The translations under genes were made by a program, and so were the position numbers. A stretch of 64,000 nt of DNA from Bacillus sp. AFS029637 (GTDB lineage Bacteria; Bacillota; Bacilli; Bacillales; Bacillaceae_G): positions 3,248 through 67,247 of the forward strand of contig NZ_NUPZ01000024.1 of the NCBI RefSeq assembly GCF_002584985.1. Direction: 5' to 3'. The stretch's first letter is position 1. Every line of letters starts with the position of its first letter. Positions 1 to 7,452 of this stretch are shown here, one piece after another. A model generated the notes under the pieces. That model did not search any database and was not told the origin of the DNA. It saw only the letters and a program-made list of their open reading frames with translations.

Positions 1-49
1 TTTAGCCTTTTGTTTAATCTGTTCTTCTCAGTTTTATATTCATTTGAGT

Positions 50-142
50 TCATTTACGAATAAATTCCACTGCCCTGTTTTTATTACCGGATAATTCTAT
101 AGGTACAGAGGGGTAGGATGCAGTATATAATTTTTTCATCAT
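50..142 (-). CDS. Small ORF of 30 aa, unknown
   Basis: A short reading frame with a strong ribosome binding site (TTAGGAGG about 8 bases before an ATG-ATG pair). It encodes 30 residues, basic at the N-terminus (MMKKLY) and ending ...AVEFIRK. I do not recognise it. It has no membrane segment or cysteine motif. It lies 35 bases downstream of vanY on the same strand, so it could be co-transcribed. It may be a genuine micro-protein or the 5' end of a longer gene cut short by a stop codon; the sequence after the stop (positions 1-49) shows no clear continuation. Confidence 0.35.
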   Translation of the reverse strand: MMKKLYTASYPSVPIELSGNKNRAVEFIRK

Positions 143-176
143 ATACCTCCTAAAGTAGTTTTAACAAGGTAATGGT

Positions 177-881
177 TTATTTTTCATTGTGATATTCTTC
201 TAAAGTGATACCTTTTTCATATATTTCTGTTGCAATGTCACCTACGTATCGAATATGCCATGGTTCATATGAATAACCCGTAATGTGCTCTTTTCCTTTT
301 AAATAACGTATAATAAAGCCAGCGCGATGAGCATTGTTTTTAAGCCATTTTCCTTCAATCGTATTCGCGAATTGCGTTTCTAGTGTATTATTGACACTAT
401 TCGCAGATACATCCATCGTTAACCCCGTTTGATGTTCGCTGTGCCCTGGCTTTGCAGAAACTTTATCAGCTTGGATTTGACCTTGTTTCTCTACATTTCG
501 TCTATAAACAGTTTGTTGATATTCTTCAGAACGAAATCCAGATATAGCATGTAATACGATTCCATCTTGTTTCGCTAAGGCAAATAATTTTTCCAAAGCG
601 ATAGCAGCTTCTTTTCGTAAATGACTTTTTTCTTGAATCCCATCAAATGCAAATGTAACCTTAGGTACAACTAAATCGTCAGGTCTATAATTACTTGGAA
701 GTTTCCTAGTTTTATTAACTACTACATCTACAGTATCGGGGGATGCAATCGTTACAGATCCATCATTATTTTGTATATCGTCTTTACTTTTCGCAATGTC
801 AGTGATGTTAGGTAAAAAAATATATATACATAGGAAGAGAAAAACAGCGCCCCCTACTAATCTTATTAATTTTCTAATCAT
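177..881 (-). CDS. D-alanyl-D-alanine carboxypeptidase, VanY type (peptidase M15B)
   Basis: Membrane-anchored zinc D,D-carboxypeptidase of 234 aa that would remove the terminal D-Ala from peptidoglycan stem peptides outside the cell. Residues about 5-24 form a single N-terminal membrane anchor. The M15B signatures are all present: SGFRS (114-118), PGHSEHQTGLTMD with zinc ligands H150 and D157, and EPWH with E206 and zinc ligand H209. The length is normal for the family. It is downstream of a second, penicillin-binding D,D-carboxypeptidase on the same strand (127-base gap), so both may respond to the same cell-wall signal. VanY proteins cause low-level glycopeptide tolerance only with other van genes, none of which is visible here. 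Confidence 0.9.
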   Translation of the reverse strand: MIRKLIRLVGGAVFLFLCIYIFLPNITDIAKSKDDIQNNDGSVTIASPDTVDVVVNKTRKLPSNYRPDDLVVPKVTFAFDGIQEKSHLRKEAAIALEKLFALAKQDGIVLHAISGFRSEEYQQTVYRRNVEKQGQIQADKVSAKPGHSEHQTGLTMDVSANSVNNTLETQFANTIEGKWLKNNAHRAGFIIRYLKGKEHITGYSYEPWHIRYVGDIATEIYEKGITLEEYHNEK

Positions 882-1007
882 TATATTTACTCCTTATAGC
901 TGATCTATTTTAAAAGTTTCATCATTTGTGATGAAGCTAATTAGTGAATTGCTTTTACATATCTATATAATTCATATTAGTTATTTATTATAATTTAAAG
1001 ATTAATG

Positions 1008-1889
1008 CTACCAATTCAAAAAAGTTGAGCTAATTTTATTAAATCCATATGAAAATAATTTTTTTGTTTCTATAAATCTCTTAGTATCTTCGCTAGTTCC
1101 CATAACAACAGAAATTAGCCTGTTTTCACCTTGTTTTGCTGTGCCTGTAAAACAATATCCTGCTTCATCTGTAAATCCAGTTTTCAAACCATCAATTCCT
1201 TGGAAATACAATTCATCATTAGATGTATCGAGCATCTTATTTGTAGTCATTATAGTTGCACCATTATACGATAATGTATAGTTTGTTAGCTTGGTTATAT
1301 CTAAAACTTCGGGATATGTTTGTAACAAATGTTGTGCGAGCGTTGCTACATCAAAAGCAGTCATTTTTGATTCTTGATGTTGAGCATTTGGTAGTCCTGT
1401 AGCATTAACAAAATGAGTTTCATTAGATAAATTTAATTGCTTTGCTTTCGCATTCATAAGTTTTGTGAAATTCTCTTCACTTTTAGAAATATGCTCAGCT
1501 AAAGCAACAGCAGCATTATTGGCTGATGATATTACCATCGCATGAAATAAATCTCTAACAGTCAAACGATTACCAACTCTTACATTGATCTTAGCTCCAA
1601 TGCTATTTACAGCATTTGGACCAATTCTGACGGGATCGCTCCATTTTAATGTACCGTTATGAATTTTCTCTAGTACAATATACTCAGTCATCATCTTTGA
1701 CATACTTGCTGGAGCAAGGGGCATATTTTCATTCTTACCATAAACAACTTTTCCTGATTGTGCATCCATTAATATAGCAGCTGTAGCGTCTATAACGGGT
1801 TCTTTTGTAAAAGTCGAATAAGTATATAAGGTCACAAAAATAGCAACAAATACTATAAGCATGTTCCTACTTCTCTTTGCTATTTTCAT
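1008..1889 (-). CDS. Serine-type D-Ala-D-Ala carboxypeptidase (peptidase S11, DacA/DacF-like)
   Basis: Low-molecular-weight penicillin-binding protein of 293 aa. Residues about 9-27 are a signal anchor. The three active-site motifs are present: S62-M-S-K65 (SxxK), S122-A-N124 (SxN) and K236-T-G238 (KTG). The protein stops soon after the transpeptidase-like domain, so it lacks the beta-rich C-terminal domain and amphipathic anchor found in DacA (about 440 aa); membrane attachment must come from the N-terminal segment. It is predicted to trim D-Ala from pentapeptides and to bind beta-lactams. It precedes the vanY-like gene on the same strand. A BceR-type box lies about 145 bases upstream of the start. 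Confidence 0.9.
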   Translation of the reverse strand: MKIAKRSRNMLIVFVAIFVTLYTYSTFTKEPVIDATAAILMDAQSGKVVYGKNENMPLAPASMSKMMTEYIVLEKIHNGTLKWSDPVRIGPNAVNSIGAKINVRVGNRLTVRDLFHAMVISSANNAAVALAEHISKSEENFTKLMNAKAKQLNLSNETHFVNATGLPNAQHQESKMTAFDVATLAQHLLQTYPEVLDITKLTNYTLSYNGATIMTTNKMLDTSNDELYFQGIDGLKTGFTDEAGYCFTGTAKQGENRLISVVMGTSEDTKRFIETKKLFSYGFNKISSTFLNW

Positions 1890-2032
1890 TTTCTATTCTC
1901 CTTCATCATTGTTACTAGCAAAGTGTATATTTCAGGTTTTGTTGCAAAGTTTTCGAAGACATTGTAACAGAACCAGATTTTTATTATTACATTGCAATAG
2001 TAAATAAACTATCTAATAACCTTACGTAAAGG

Positions 2033-2046
2033 TGACAATCTTGTAA
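2033..2046. promoter_or_regulatory. Candidate BceR-type operator (TNACA-N4-TGTAA)
   Basis: TGACA-ATCT-TGTAA is an exact match to the palindromic box described for BceR-type response regulators of antimicrobial-peptide sensing systems in Firmicutes. It is inside a larger inverted repeat (CCTTAC...GTAAGG, about 2020-2049). It lies in the divergent region between the D,D-carboxypeptidase genes (left) and the phosphoesterase gene (right). Assigning it to the carboxypeptidase promoter is inference. Confidence 0.4.
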
Positions 2047-2254
2047 GGTTTCATAAGTAGAAAATGACGGTAAAAAAGTATTTGTTTGTTATGGGGTAGA
2101 ATATTGGCTGTTTAAATCTTGAAGCTAATCCAATTGGGGTGTTAGATGCAAATCTAACAATTAGAGGTTTTTACTATGACGAACGAAGTGCTTAATATTT
2201 ACGTTTAACGTGCATAACAAGTTATAATAGAAGAAATTAATAAGGAGGCTCGCT

Positions 2255-3361
2255 GTGAAAAATCTTCGTTATCTCAATATATTTACGATATTAATTATAT
2301 ACACACTACTCATGTTTTACATCGGCTGGAATGGATGGGTTTGGCTTCATGCAGTATTCGGCTGGGAGTCTTGGGGATATTACGCTTTTGTAGTCGGATT
2401 TATTGCATATGCGTACATTTTCGTGCAAGTATTTAAGTTCCTTCCATTTCTACGGACGATTGGTTCGATTTGGTTTGCGGTCATACAATATGCGCTTATG
2501 CTGTTACCGCTTGCTGATATTACAGTCTTCCTTTTACAATTTGGGGTGGAAAAAGAAACGGCAATTATTTGGACAGGGACGGCCGTAATACTTGCGTTTA
2601 TCTTTATTTTCTCGTATGGCGTATTTAATGCGTATAGCCCGGTAGTAAGAAAATACGAAGTACATATACCGAAAAAAGTAGAAGGACGTAAAAGTTTACG
2701 CATTGCGATGGCTTCTGATATGCATTTCGGTAAACTGTCTGGTGTTTCACATTTAAAGAGACTTGTCCGTCATGTAAATGAAATGGAGCCCGATATTATT
2801 TTGCTGCCAGGTGATATTATCGATGATCATCCAGGCGTATTCATTCAAAAAAACATGGGGCCTATTATGAAACAAATGAAAGCTCCATTAGGCGTATACG
2901 GCGTATTAGGAAATCACGAATATTACGGAAGAGCGGTTCCGGAATTTTTACAAGAGATGGATAAGATTGATATTCGTATTCTTTTAGATGAAGTGATCAC
3001 AATTGAAGATGACTTTTATCTCGTTGGAAGAAGAGATAAAACTGAGCGAGATCGCCAAAGCTTTGAGAAGATTATGAGTGCGGTAGATAAAGCGATGCCA
3101 GTTATCGCAATGGATCACCAGCCATTTGAATTGAAACAAGCAGCGGATGCCGGGGTAGATTTATTATTATCCGGTCACACGCACCGCGGACAAATGGCAC
3201 CAAATCATATTGTGACGAGAAGAATGTATGAACTGGACTGGGGATACGTACAAAAAGGGGCATTCCACGCGATTGTTTCTTCTGGTTTCGGATTTTGGGG
3301 ACCACCGCTTAGACTTGGAAGTAGGTCAGAGATTGTGCAGGTGGAGGTTACGTTTGAATAG
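2255..3361 (+). CDS. Membrane-anchored metallophosphoesterase (YkuE/YaeI-like)
   Basis: Protein of 368 aa with about four membrane segments in the first 130 residues followed by a calcineurin-like phosphoesterase domain. Metal-binding motifs are SDMHFGK (about 154-160, DxH), PGDIIDD (about 185-191, GDxxD), GNHEYY (about 219-224, GNHE), and SGHTHRGQ (about 307-314, GHTH). The start is GTG with AAGGAGG six bases upstream, after a TATAAT box at 2223-2228. Relatives are thought to act on phosphoester or lipid-linked substrates near the membrane; the substrate here is unknown. It is followed by its own terminator and appears monocistronic. Confidence 0.85.
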   Translation: MKNLRYLNIFTILIIYTLLMFYIGWNGWVWLHAVFGWESWGYYAFVVGFIAYAYIFVQVFKFLPFLRTIGSIWFAVIQYALMLLPLADITVFLLQFGVEKETAIIWTGTAVILAFIFIFSYGVFNAYSPVVRKYEVHIPKKVEGRKSLRIAMASDMHFGKLSGVSHLKRLVRHVNEMEPDIILLPGDIIDDHPGVFIQKNMGPIMKQMKAPLGVYGVLGNHEYYGRAVPEFLQEMDKIDIRILLDEVITIEDDFYLVGRRDKTERDRQSFEKIMSAVDKAMPVIAMDHQPFELKQAADAGVDLLLSGHTHRGQMAPNHIVTRRMYELDWGYVQKGAFHAIVSSGFGFWGPPLRLGSRSEIVQVEVTFE

Positions 3362-3386
3362 AGAGCTGATGGCTCTCTATTTTTTG
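3360..3386 (+). terminator. Rho-independent terminator after the phosphoesterase gene
   Basis: Stem AGAGAGC / GCTCTCT with a five-base loop, followed by ATTTTTT. It overlaps the stop codon. Confidence 0.85.
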
Positions 3387-3469
3387 ATAAAAATACATAT
3401 TTCTGTTGGTATTATTTGTATAAAAGAGGTACGATTATAAAACGCGGCTGAAATAAAGGGGGATTATAA

Positions 3470-4447
3470 GTGCTTATATCAGATGTACTATACGGAGAAT
3501 TTGAAGTAGATCAAGTGTTAGAAGAGTTGATTGTAAGTAAGCCTGTGCAAAGATTGAAAGGCATTCATCAAAACGGAGCGAGTTACTTAATGAACGAGAA
3601 GTGGAATGTAACGCGCTTTGATCATTCAGTTGGTGCTATGTTGTTAATTAAAAAACTTGGTGGTTCAGTAGAAGAACAAATTGCAGGTTTACTGCATGAC
3701 GTATCGCATACTGCTTTTTCTCATGTGATTGATTACGTTTTTGATAACGACAATGAAAGTTATCATGAAGAGATATTTAGCTCGGTTGTGAAAAATTCAG
3801 AAATTCCAGCGATTCTTGCGAAGCATGGCTATAACTATGAAGATATTTTGTTAGATGATTCGAAGTGGACGTTACTCGAAAGGTCCGCGCCAGAATTATG
3901 TGCAGACCGAGTGGATTATACGTTACGAGATATGTATACATACGGATATATTTCTTTGGAAGAGGTTCATAGCTTTTTAGAGGATGTCATCGAAGTGAAC
4001 GGGAAAATGGTGCTTCAAAATATCGAAATTGCAGAATGGTTTACAAAAGCGTATTACAAAGAGGTAATTGATTTCTTTATGAAGCCAATGAATATATACG
4101 GAAATGATATGTTAGCGAAAACGTTAAAGTTGGCTCTTCATAAAAGTTTCATTCATGCAGACGATTTTCTTCTTGAAGATGACGAGCTTATAGTGAAATT
4201 ACAGCAATGTAACGATCCAGAAGTGGAAGATTTATTAAGAAAAGTTCATCCAAATGTAGCAGTAAAAGAAGATAGAAACGATTATGATTTGTATCAGAAA
4301 AATAAAGTGCGCCTTATTGATCCGCCGTTACTTCGCGCCCGGGAAGTTGTTCCATCGTCTGTCGTGTCAGAAAACATAAGACAGATGAGTGATACAGCTT
4401 ATGAAAAAGCGGTGAGAGGGACGTATGTGAAAGTGATTTCGGATTAA
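3470..4447 (+). CDS. HD-domain metal-dependent phosphohydrolase
   Basis: Protein of 325 aa with the HD superfamily metal centre: TRFDHSVGA (first histidine), then GLLHDVSHTAFSHV (HD plus downstream histidines), and a conserved aspartate in CADRVDYTLR. The layout resembles SAMHD1/dGTPase-like HD proteins, but no allosteric domain is evident and the substrate cannot be predicted. The start is GTG with AAGGGGG eight bases upstream. It is soluble with no signal peptide, and is a single-gene unit ending at a bidirectional terminator shared with the anti-sigma gene. Confidence 0.85.
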   Translation: MLISDVLYGEFEVDQVLEELIVSKPVQRLKGIHQNGASYLMNEKWNVTRFDHSVGAMLLIKKLGGSVEEQIAGLLHDVSHTAFSHVIDYVFDNDNESYHEEIFSSVVKNSEIPAILAKHGYNYEDILLDDSKWTLLERSAPELCADRVDYTLRDMYTYGYISLEEVHSFLEDVIEVNGKMVLQNIEIAEWFTKAYYKEVIDFFMKPMNIYGNDMLAKTLKLALHKSFIHADDFLLEDDELIVKLQQCNDPEVEDLLRKVHPNVAVKEDRNDYDLYQKNKVRLIDPPLLRAREVVPSSVVSENIRQMSDTAYEKAVRGTYVKVISD

Positions 4448-4454
4448 TGGAAAG

Positions 4455-4493
4455 GAAAAGGTGTCATCAATTATGATGACACCTTTTCGTTTT
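4455..4493. terminator. Bidirectional terminator between HD gene and anti-sigma gene
   Basis: Perfect stem GAAAAGGTGTCATCA / TGATGACACCTTTTC with runs of T on the right and A on the left, so it can serve both converging genes. Confidence 0.9.
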
Positions 4494-5611
4494 TAATAAT
4501 CAAACCAATTCCAAACCTCAATATCTCCAAGAGTCGCATAACGTACGTGCGGGGAGTTTTGTAGTTTTAATAATTCTTTTGACGGCCCAGTAATGACAAT
4601 GCCGTATACTTTCACGCCGTTATCTTTTACATACTGATAGCGCTTATCTAAGTTCAGCTCTTTTTCATGAGTTTGAGTAGTTTTACTTACAGTTTCTTTA
4701 TGTTCAGAAAGAATACGCATCATTTCTATTACTTCATCTTCTTTTGTCTTTGGTCGTTTTGCTTCATTATTAGGGAGATTTATATGCTCTCGAAATCCGA
4801 TAACCTCTCTGCCATGTAGGATAAAATCTTCTTCATTTATTCTTTCTTGTCCTGTGTCTAAAGCGTACCATACAGGGGTTGGCGGCATTTCTTGTGCTTC
4901 AAATACGCTATATAGAATTGATTCTAATTCTTGTAAAGTGTAAGCTTTATCGAAAGATATCGCTACTTCTGCAACAGTTCCCTCATGTACTTTTGCAAGT
5001 GTATCCCACACTTTTTTAGATGGTTCTTTCAAATGATCACCTTGCTTGATTTTTGGGTGAACAAAGGAAAGTTTGTTTGAATAAGATCTGTTTTCCCAGG
5101 ATGGATTTGAGACAGTTACAGACGACAAGAAACTACGCGTTGTTACTGTACCGATTGGAATTTCTTTTTTGCCGACCGTTTTATATAAATCGATTTCATT
5201 TTCTGTACGGAAAAAGGGTTTAATCTTTGTGCTGCCTCCAGCGGAACGACTATTTGGCATTGTTGCTTCTAGTGTGAGTGCTGGAATTTCATCTACTTCG
5301 ACTAACTTTTTCATATTATAGAAGTAAAAAGAAGATGAAAAATGACCGACAAAATAGATTGCTATACAAACAGCAAGAACAAAACTAACGGTTTGCCAAC
5401 GCTGTTTCCACTTAATTCTCCAAAATGGAACTTTAAGATCTTTTGGCGGTAACTTTTTCTTGATCGGTTCACTCTTCGTAAGCAATTCGTCCAAATACAC
5501 TTCACATTCCTCACAAGTCTCTATATGACTTTCTAATTCTTCTTGTTCATCACGTGTGAGTATTCCTATTTCATATTTTTCCCATAGTTTTTTAAATGCT
5601 GCACAACCCAT
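4493..5611 (-). CDS. Anti-sigma factor, zinc-binding, membrane-spanning
   Basis: Protein of 372 aa. The cytoplasmic N-terminus carries a zinc anti-sigma signature (HIETCEEC, Hx3Cx2C, about residues 29-36). One membrane segment follows at about 75-95. The rest is extracytoplasmic and resembles the Sigma_reg_N and Sigma_reg_C regions (from memory) of group-specific anti-sigma factors. The start was chosen as ATG at 5611 because AAGGAG sits eight bases before it; an upstream GTG at 5620 has no room for a ribosome site. The start follows the stop of the ECF sigma gene directly, indicating translational coupling and a sigma/anti-sigma pair. The inducing signal is not known. Confidence 0.85.
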   Translation of the reverse strand: MGCAAFKKLWEKYEIGILTRDEQEELESHIETCEECEVYLDELLTKSEPIKKKLPPKDLKVPFWRIKWKQRWQTVSFVLAVCIAIYFVGHFSSSFYFYNMKKLVEVDEIPALTLEATMPNSRSAGGSTKIKPFFRTENEIDLYKTVGKKEIPIGTVTTRSFLSSVTVSNPSWENRSYSNKLSFVHPKIKQGDHLKEPSKKVWDTLAKVHEGTVAEVAISFDKAYTLQELESILYSVFEAQEMPPTPVWYALDTGQERINEEDFILHGREVIGFREHINLPNNEAKRPKTKEDEVIEMMRILSEHKETVSKTTQTHEKELNLDKRYQYVKDNGVKVYGIVITGPSKELLKLQNSPHVRYATLGDIEVWNWFDY

Positions 5612-5616
5612 CTGTA

Positions 5617-6102
5617 TCACTCCTTTATGTTTCTCGCTTCTTTCCGTCCGCGGTGTAACTCAATTTTCACTTTCGCTAATGAGAGACCGGTCATTTCTGC
5701 TATATCCTTATACGAGAATCCGTAGTAATCTCGTAGTAGTAGGACATTTCGTCTTTCAAGGGGAAGAGAAGATAAACTGTCTAACCAACTAGCAATCTCA
5801 TGTTTTACGAAATATTCATGTTCTGTACTTGGCACGTTTGGTAAATGGAATTCTTCCACTGTAGTTGTTTTATATTTTTTCTCTTTTCGATACCAATCGA
5901 TAAAGGCGTTGTAGGCAATTGTAAATAACCACGGCCTAATTTCTTCTCCTTTATAATAGTCAATATGGACGAGCATGCGATAAAAGGTTTCCTGCATGAG
6001 ATCTTCAGCACAGTGAGAATCTCCGGTTAGGGAGAGAAGATAGCGAAATAAATCATGCATATGCTCTGAATAAATGTCTTCTAATGATTGTTTGCGTTTC
6101 AC
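5617..6102 (-). CDS. ECF (group 4) RNA polymerase sigma factor
   Basis: Sigma factor of 161 aa. Region 2 spans about residues 8-75 (...AEDLMQETF...RPWLFTIAYNAFIDWYR...) and region 4 about 100-155 with the helix-turn-helix FSYKDIAEMTGLSLAKVK. The start is GTG at 6102 because GGGAGGG lies six bases upstream; a longer upstream frame has no ribosome site and extends through the promoter. It is followed immediately by its membrane anti-sigma factor. An ECF-type promoter directly upstream implies autoregulation. It is not confidently identifiable as the counterpart of SigM, SigW, SigX, SigV or SigY. Confidence 0.88.
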   Translation of the reverse strand: MKRKQSLEDIYSEHMHDLFRYLLSLTGDSHCAEDLMQETFYRMLVHIDYYKGEEIRPWLFTIAYNAFIDWYRKEKKYKTTTVEEFHLPNVPSTEHEYFVKHEIASWLDSLSSLPLERRNVLLLRDYYGFSYKDIAEMTGLSLAKVKIELHRGRKEARNIKE

Positions 6103-6127
6103 TAATTTCCCTCCCTTCATAAATAAC

Positions 6128-6153
6128 AACGAAATACATATAAAAAAGTTACA
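6128..6153 (-). promoter_or_regulatory. ECF-type promoter upstream of the sigma operon
   Basis: Read on the minus strand, TGTAAC is followed 16 bases later by CGTT, close to the ECF -35 (TGAAAC) and -10 (CGTC) pattern with the standard spacing. The predicted start of transcription is about 15-20 bases before the sigma gene start codon. Confidence 0.55.
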
Positions 6154-6238
6154 TTTGTTTTTGGAATTATAGTAAAAAACGTCAAGAATTGGATTGCGTT
6201 CTCTTTTATCATAATACATATAAGGCGGGTGAACAGAG

Positions 6239-7141
6239 ATGGAAAGCTATGAAACACAAATTCAAAGGTCCATTGATTATATTGAGGAAGATGTAATGGA
6301 AAAACAGACGCTGCGTAATTTAGCGCGGATCGCAGGTTTTTCTGAGTCGCATTTTCATCGTGTATTTCAGGCGTTAGTAGGTGATACAGTAATGGAGTAT
6401 GTTCGAAAGAGGAGGTTAGCCCGGGCAGCTTATCGACTTTCTCACACGGATGAAAAAGTTATTGATATCGCATTTGAGCATGGCTTTCAATCTCATGAAA
6501 CGTTCACGAGAGCCTTTAAAAAATTATTTCAAATGACACCGAGTGAATATCGAAAACAAGAAATCGAAACACCGATGTATTACCGAGTGAATGTAAAGCA
6601 AAGAAAATTAAATCCGTATTTAGGGGGCATACAAATGGAATATCGTATTGTAAATAAACCAGAATTTTTAGTGGCGGGTTATGAACTGAAGACGACAAGT
6701 AAAGAAGGGAAGAATCATCAAGACATCCCAGCATTTTGGCAAGAATATTTACAAAAAGATCTTGGAACGACGATTCCGAATCGTAAAGATACGAGTCAAT
6801 GGATAGAGCTTGGATTATGTACAGATTTTAATTTAGAAACAGGGGACTTCACTTATATTATCGGAATGGAAGTTACAGACTTTGAAAATGTACCAAATGA
6901 AGTTGCAAAGCGTACGTTCCCAGCAGCAACATATGCAGTATTCACAACACCGAAAGTGCCTCACGAAGAAATGGTACCATCTATCCACCAAACGTGGAAT
7001 GCAGTATTCTCAGAATGGTTCCCGCATTCAGGGTATGAACATTGCGGCGTTACAGAGTTCGAACTATACGATGAGCGTTGCCACGAAGATAAAAGTGAGT
7101 TCGCGCAAGTAGAGCTTTGGATACCAGTGAAGAAGAAATAA
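6239..7141 (+). CDS. AraC-family regulator with GyrI-like effector domain
   Basis: Protein of 300 aa. Residues about 5-105 hold two AraC helix-turn-helix motifs (LARIAGFSESHFHRVFQ and IAFEHGFQSHETFTRAFKK, ending in TPSEYRK). Residues about 125-300 are a GyrI/SoxS-effector-like ligand domain, as in Rob/BltR-type regulators that bind hydrophobic compounds. This fits a one-component sensor of xenobiotics. It is transcribed divergently from the ECF sigma operon with 136 bases between the two start codons. Its targets are not evident nearby. Confidence 0.85.
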   Translation: MESYETQIQRSIDYIEEDVMEKQTLRNLARIAGFSESHFHRVFQALVGDTVMEYVRKRRLARAAYRLSHTDEKVIDIAFEHGFQSHETFTRAFKKLFQMTPSEYRKQEIETPMYYRVNVKQRKLNPYLGGIQMEYRIVNKPEFLVAGYELKTTSKEGKNHQDIPAFWQEYLQKDLGTTIPNRKDTSQWIELGLCTDFNLETGDFTYIIGMEVTDFENVPNEVAKRTFPAATYAVFTTPKVPHEEMVPSIHQTWNAVFSEWFPHSGYEHCGVTEFELYDERCHEDKSEFAQVELWIPVKKK

Positions 7142-7150
7142 TAGAAAGAA

Positions 7151-7180
7151 AAGCGAACCGATGAGTGGTTCGCTTTTTTA
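7151..7180 (+). terminator. Terminator of the AraC-family gene
   Basis: Stem AAGCGAACC / GGTTCGCTT with loop GATGAGT, then a T-run. Confidence 0.9.
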
Positions 7181-7270
7181 CTTCATAAAAGCCCGATTGT
7201 TGAATCGCTATTTGTAAAAAATATGAAATAGCTGCTCTTATAATACAGGTTGCTATATTTGTTGGTTTTT

Positions 7271-7355
7271 GTCGGTAAATCGATATATCCTAAAAATCGT
7301 TGATATAATGCGAGTTATGATAGATATATTTTGAAAATCGTCGATATAATTTCAT
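7271..7355. repeat. Degenerate ~20-bp repeats (AATCG-T/C-T/C-GATATA type), copy 1
   Basis: Three to four units of an AAATCG..GATATAT core separated by about 20 bases lie in the 270-base gap between converging genes. The same core and period recur at 43.65 kb. No open frame and no terminator structure is associated. The remaining intergenic sequence, about 7181-7270 and 7356-7420, shows nothing else. Confidence 0.6.
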
Positions 7356-7420
7356 GTACCGCTGGAATCACCGAGAATAAAAGATACTTAACATAATTTC
7401 ATTTATCACCAAACTACCTA

Positions 7421-7452
7421 AAAAAAGAAAAGGCACGACACAGCGCCTTTTC
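7421..7452 (-). terminator. Terminator of the histidine kinase operon
   Basis: On the minus strand, GAAAAGGC / GCCTTTTC is followed by TTTTTTT, at the end of the kinase gene. Confidence 0.85.

Noticed and set aside
177-1889. A full vancomycin-resistance cluster
   Set aside because: Only a VanY-type enzyme is present; no vanH, ligase, vanX, or vanRS is found nearby. VanY proteins are common in Bacillus without resistance.
2110-2195. An open stretch reading NLEANPIGVLDANLTIRGFY before the phosphoesterase gene
   Set aside because: It is only about 30 codons, has no ribosome site at its 5' end, and I can link it to no family. It could be a gene relic but I cannot support it.
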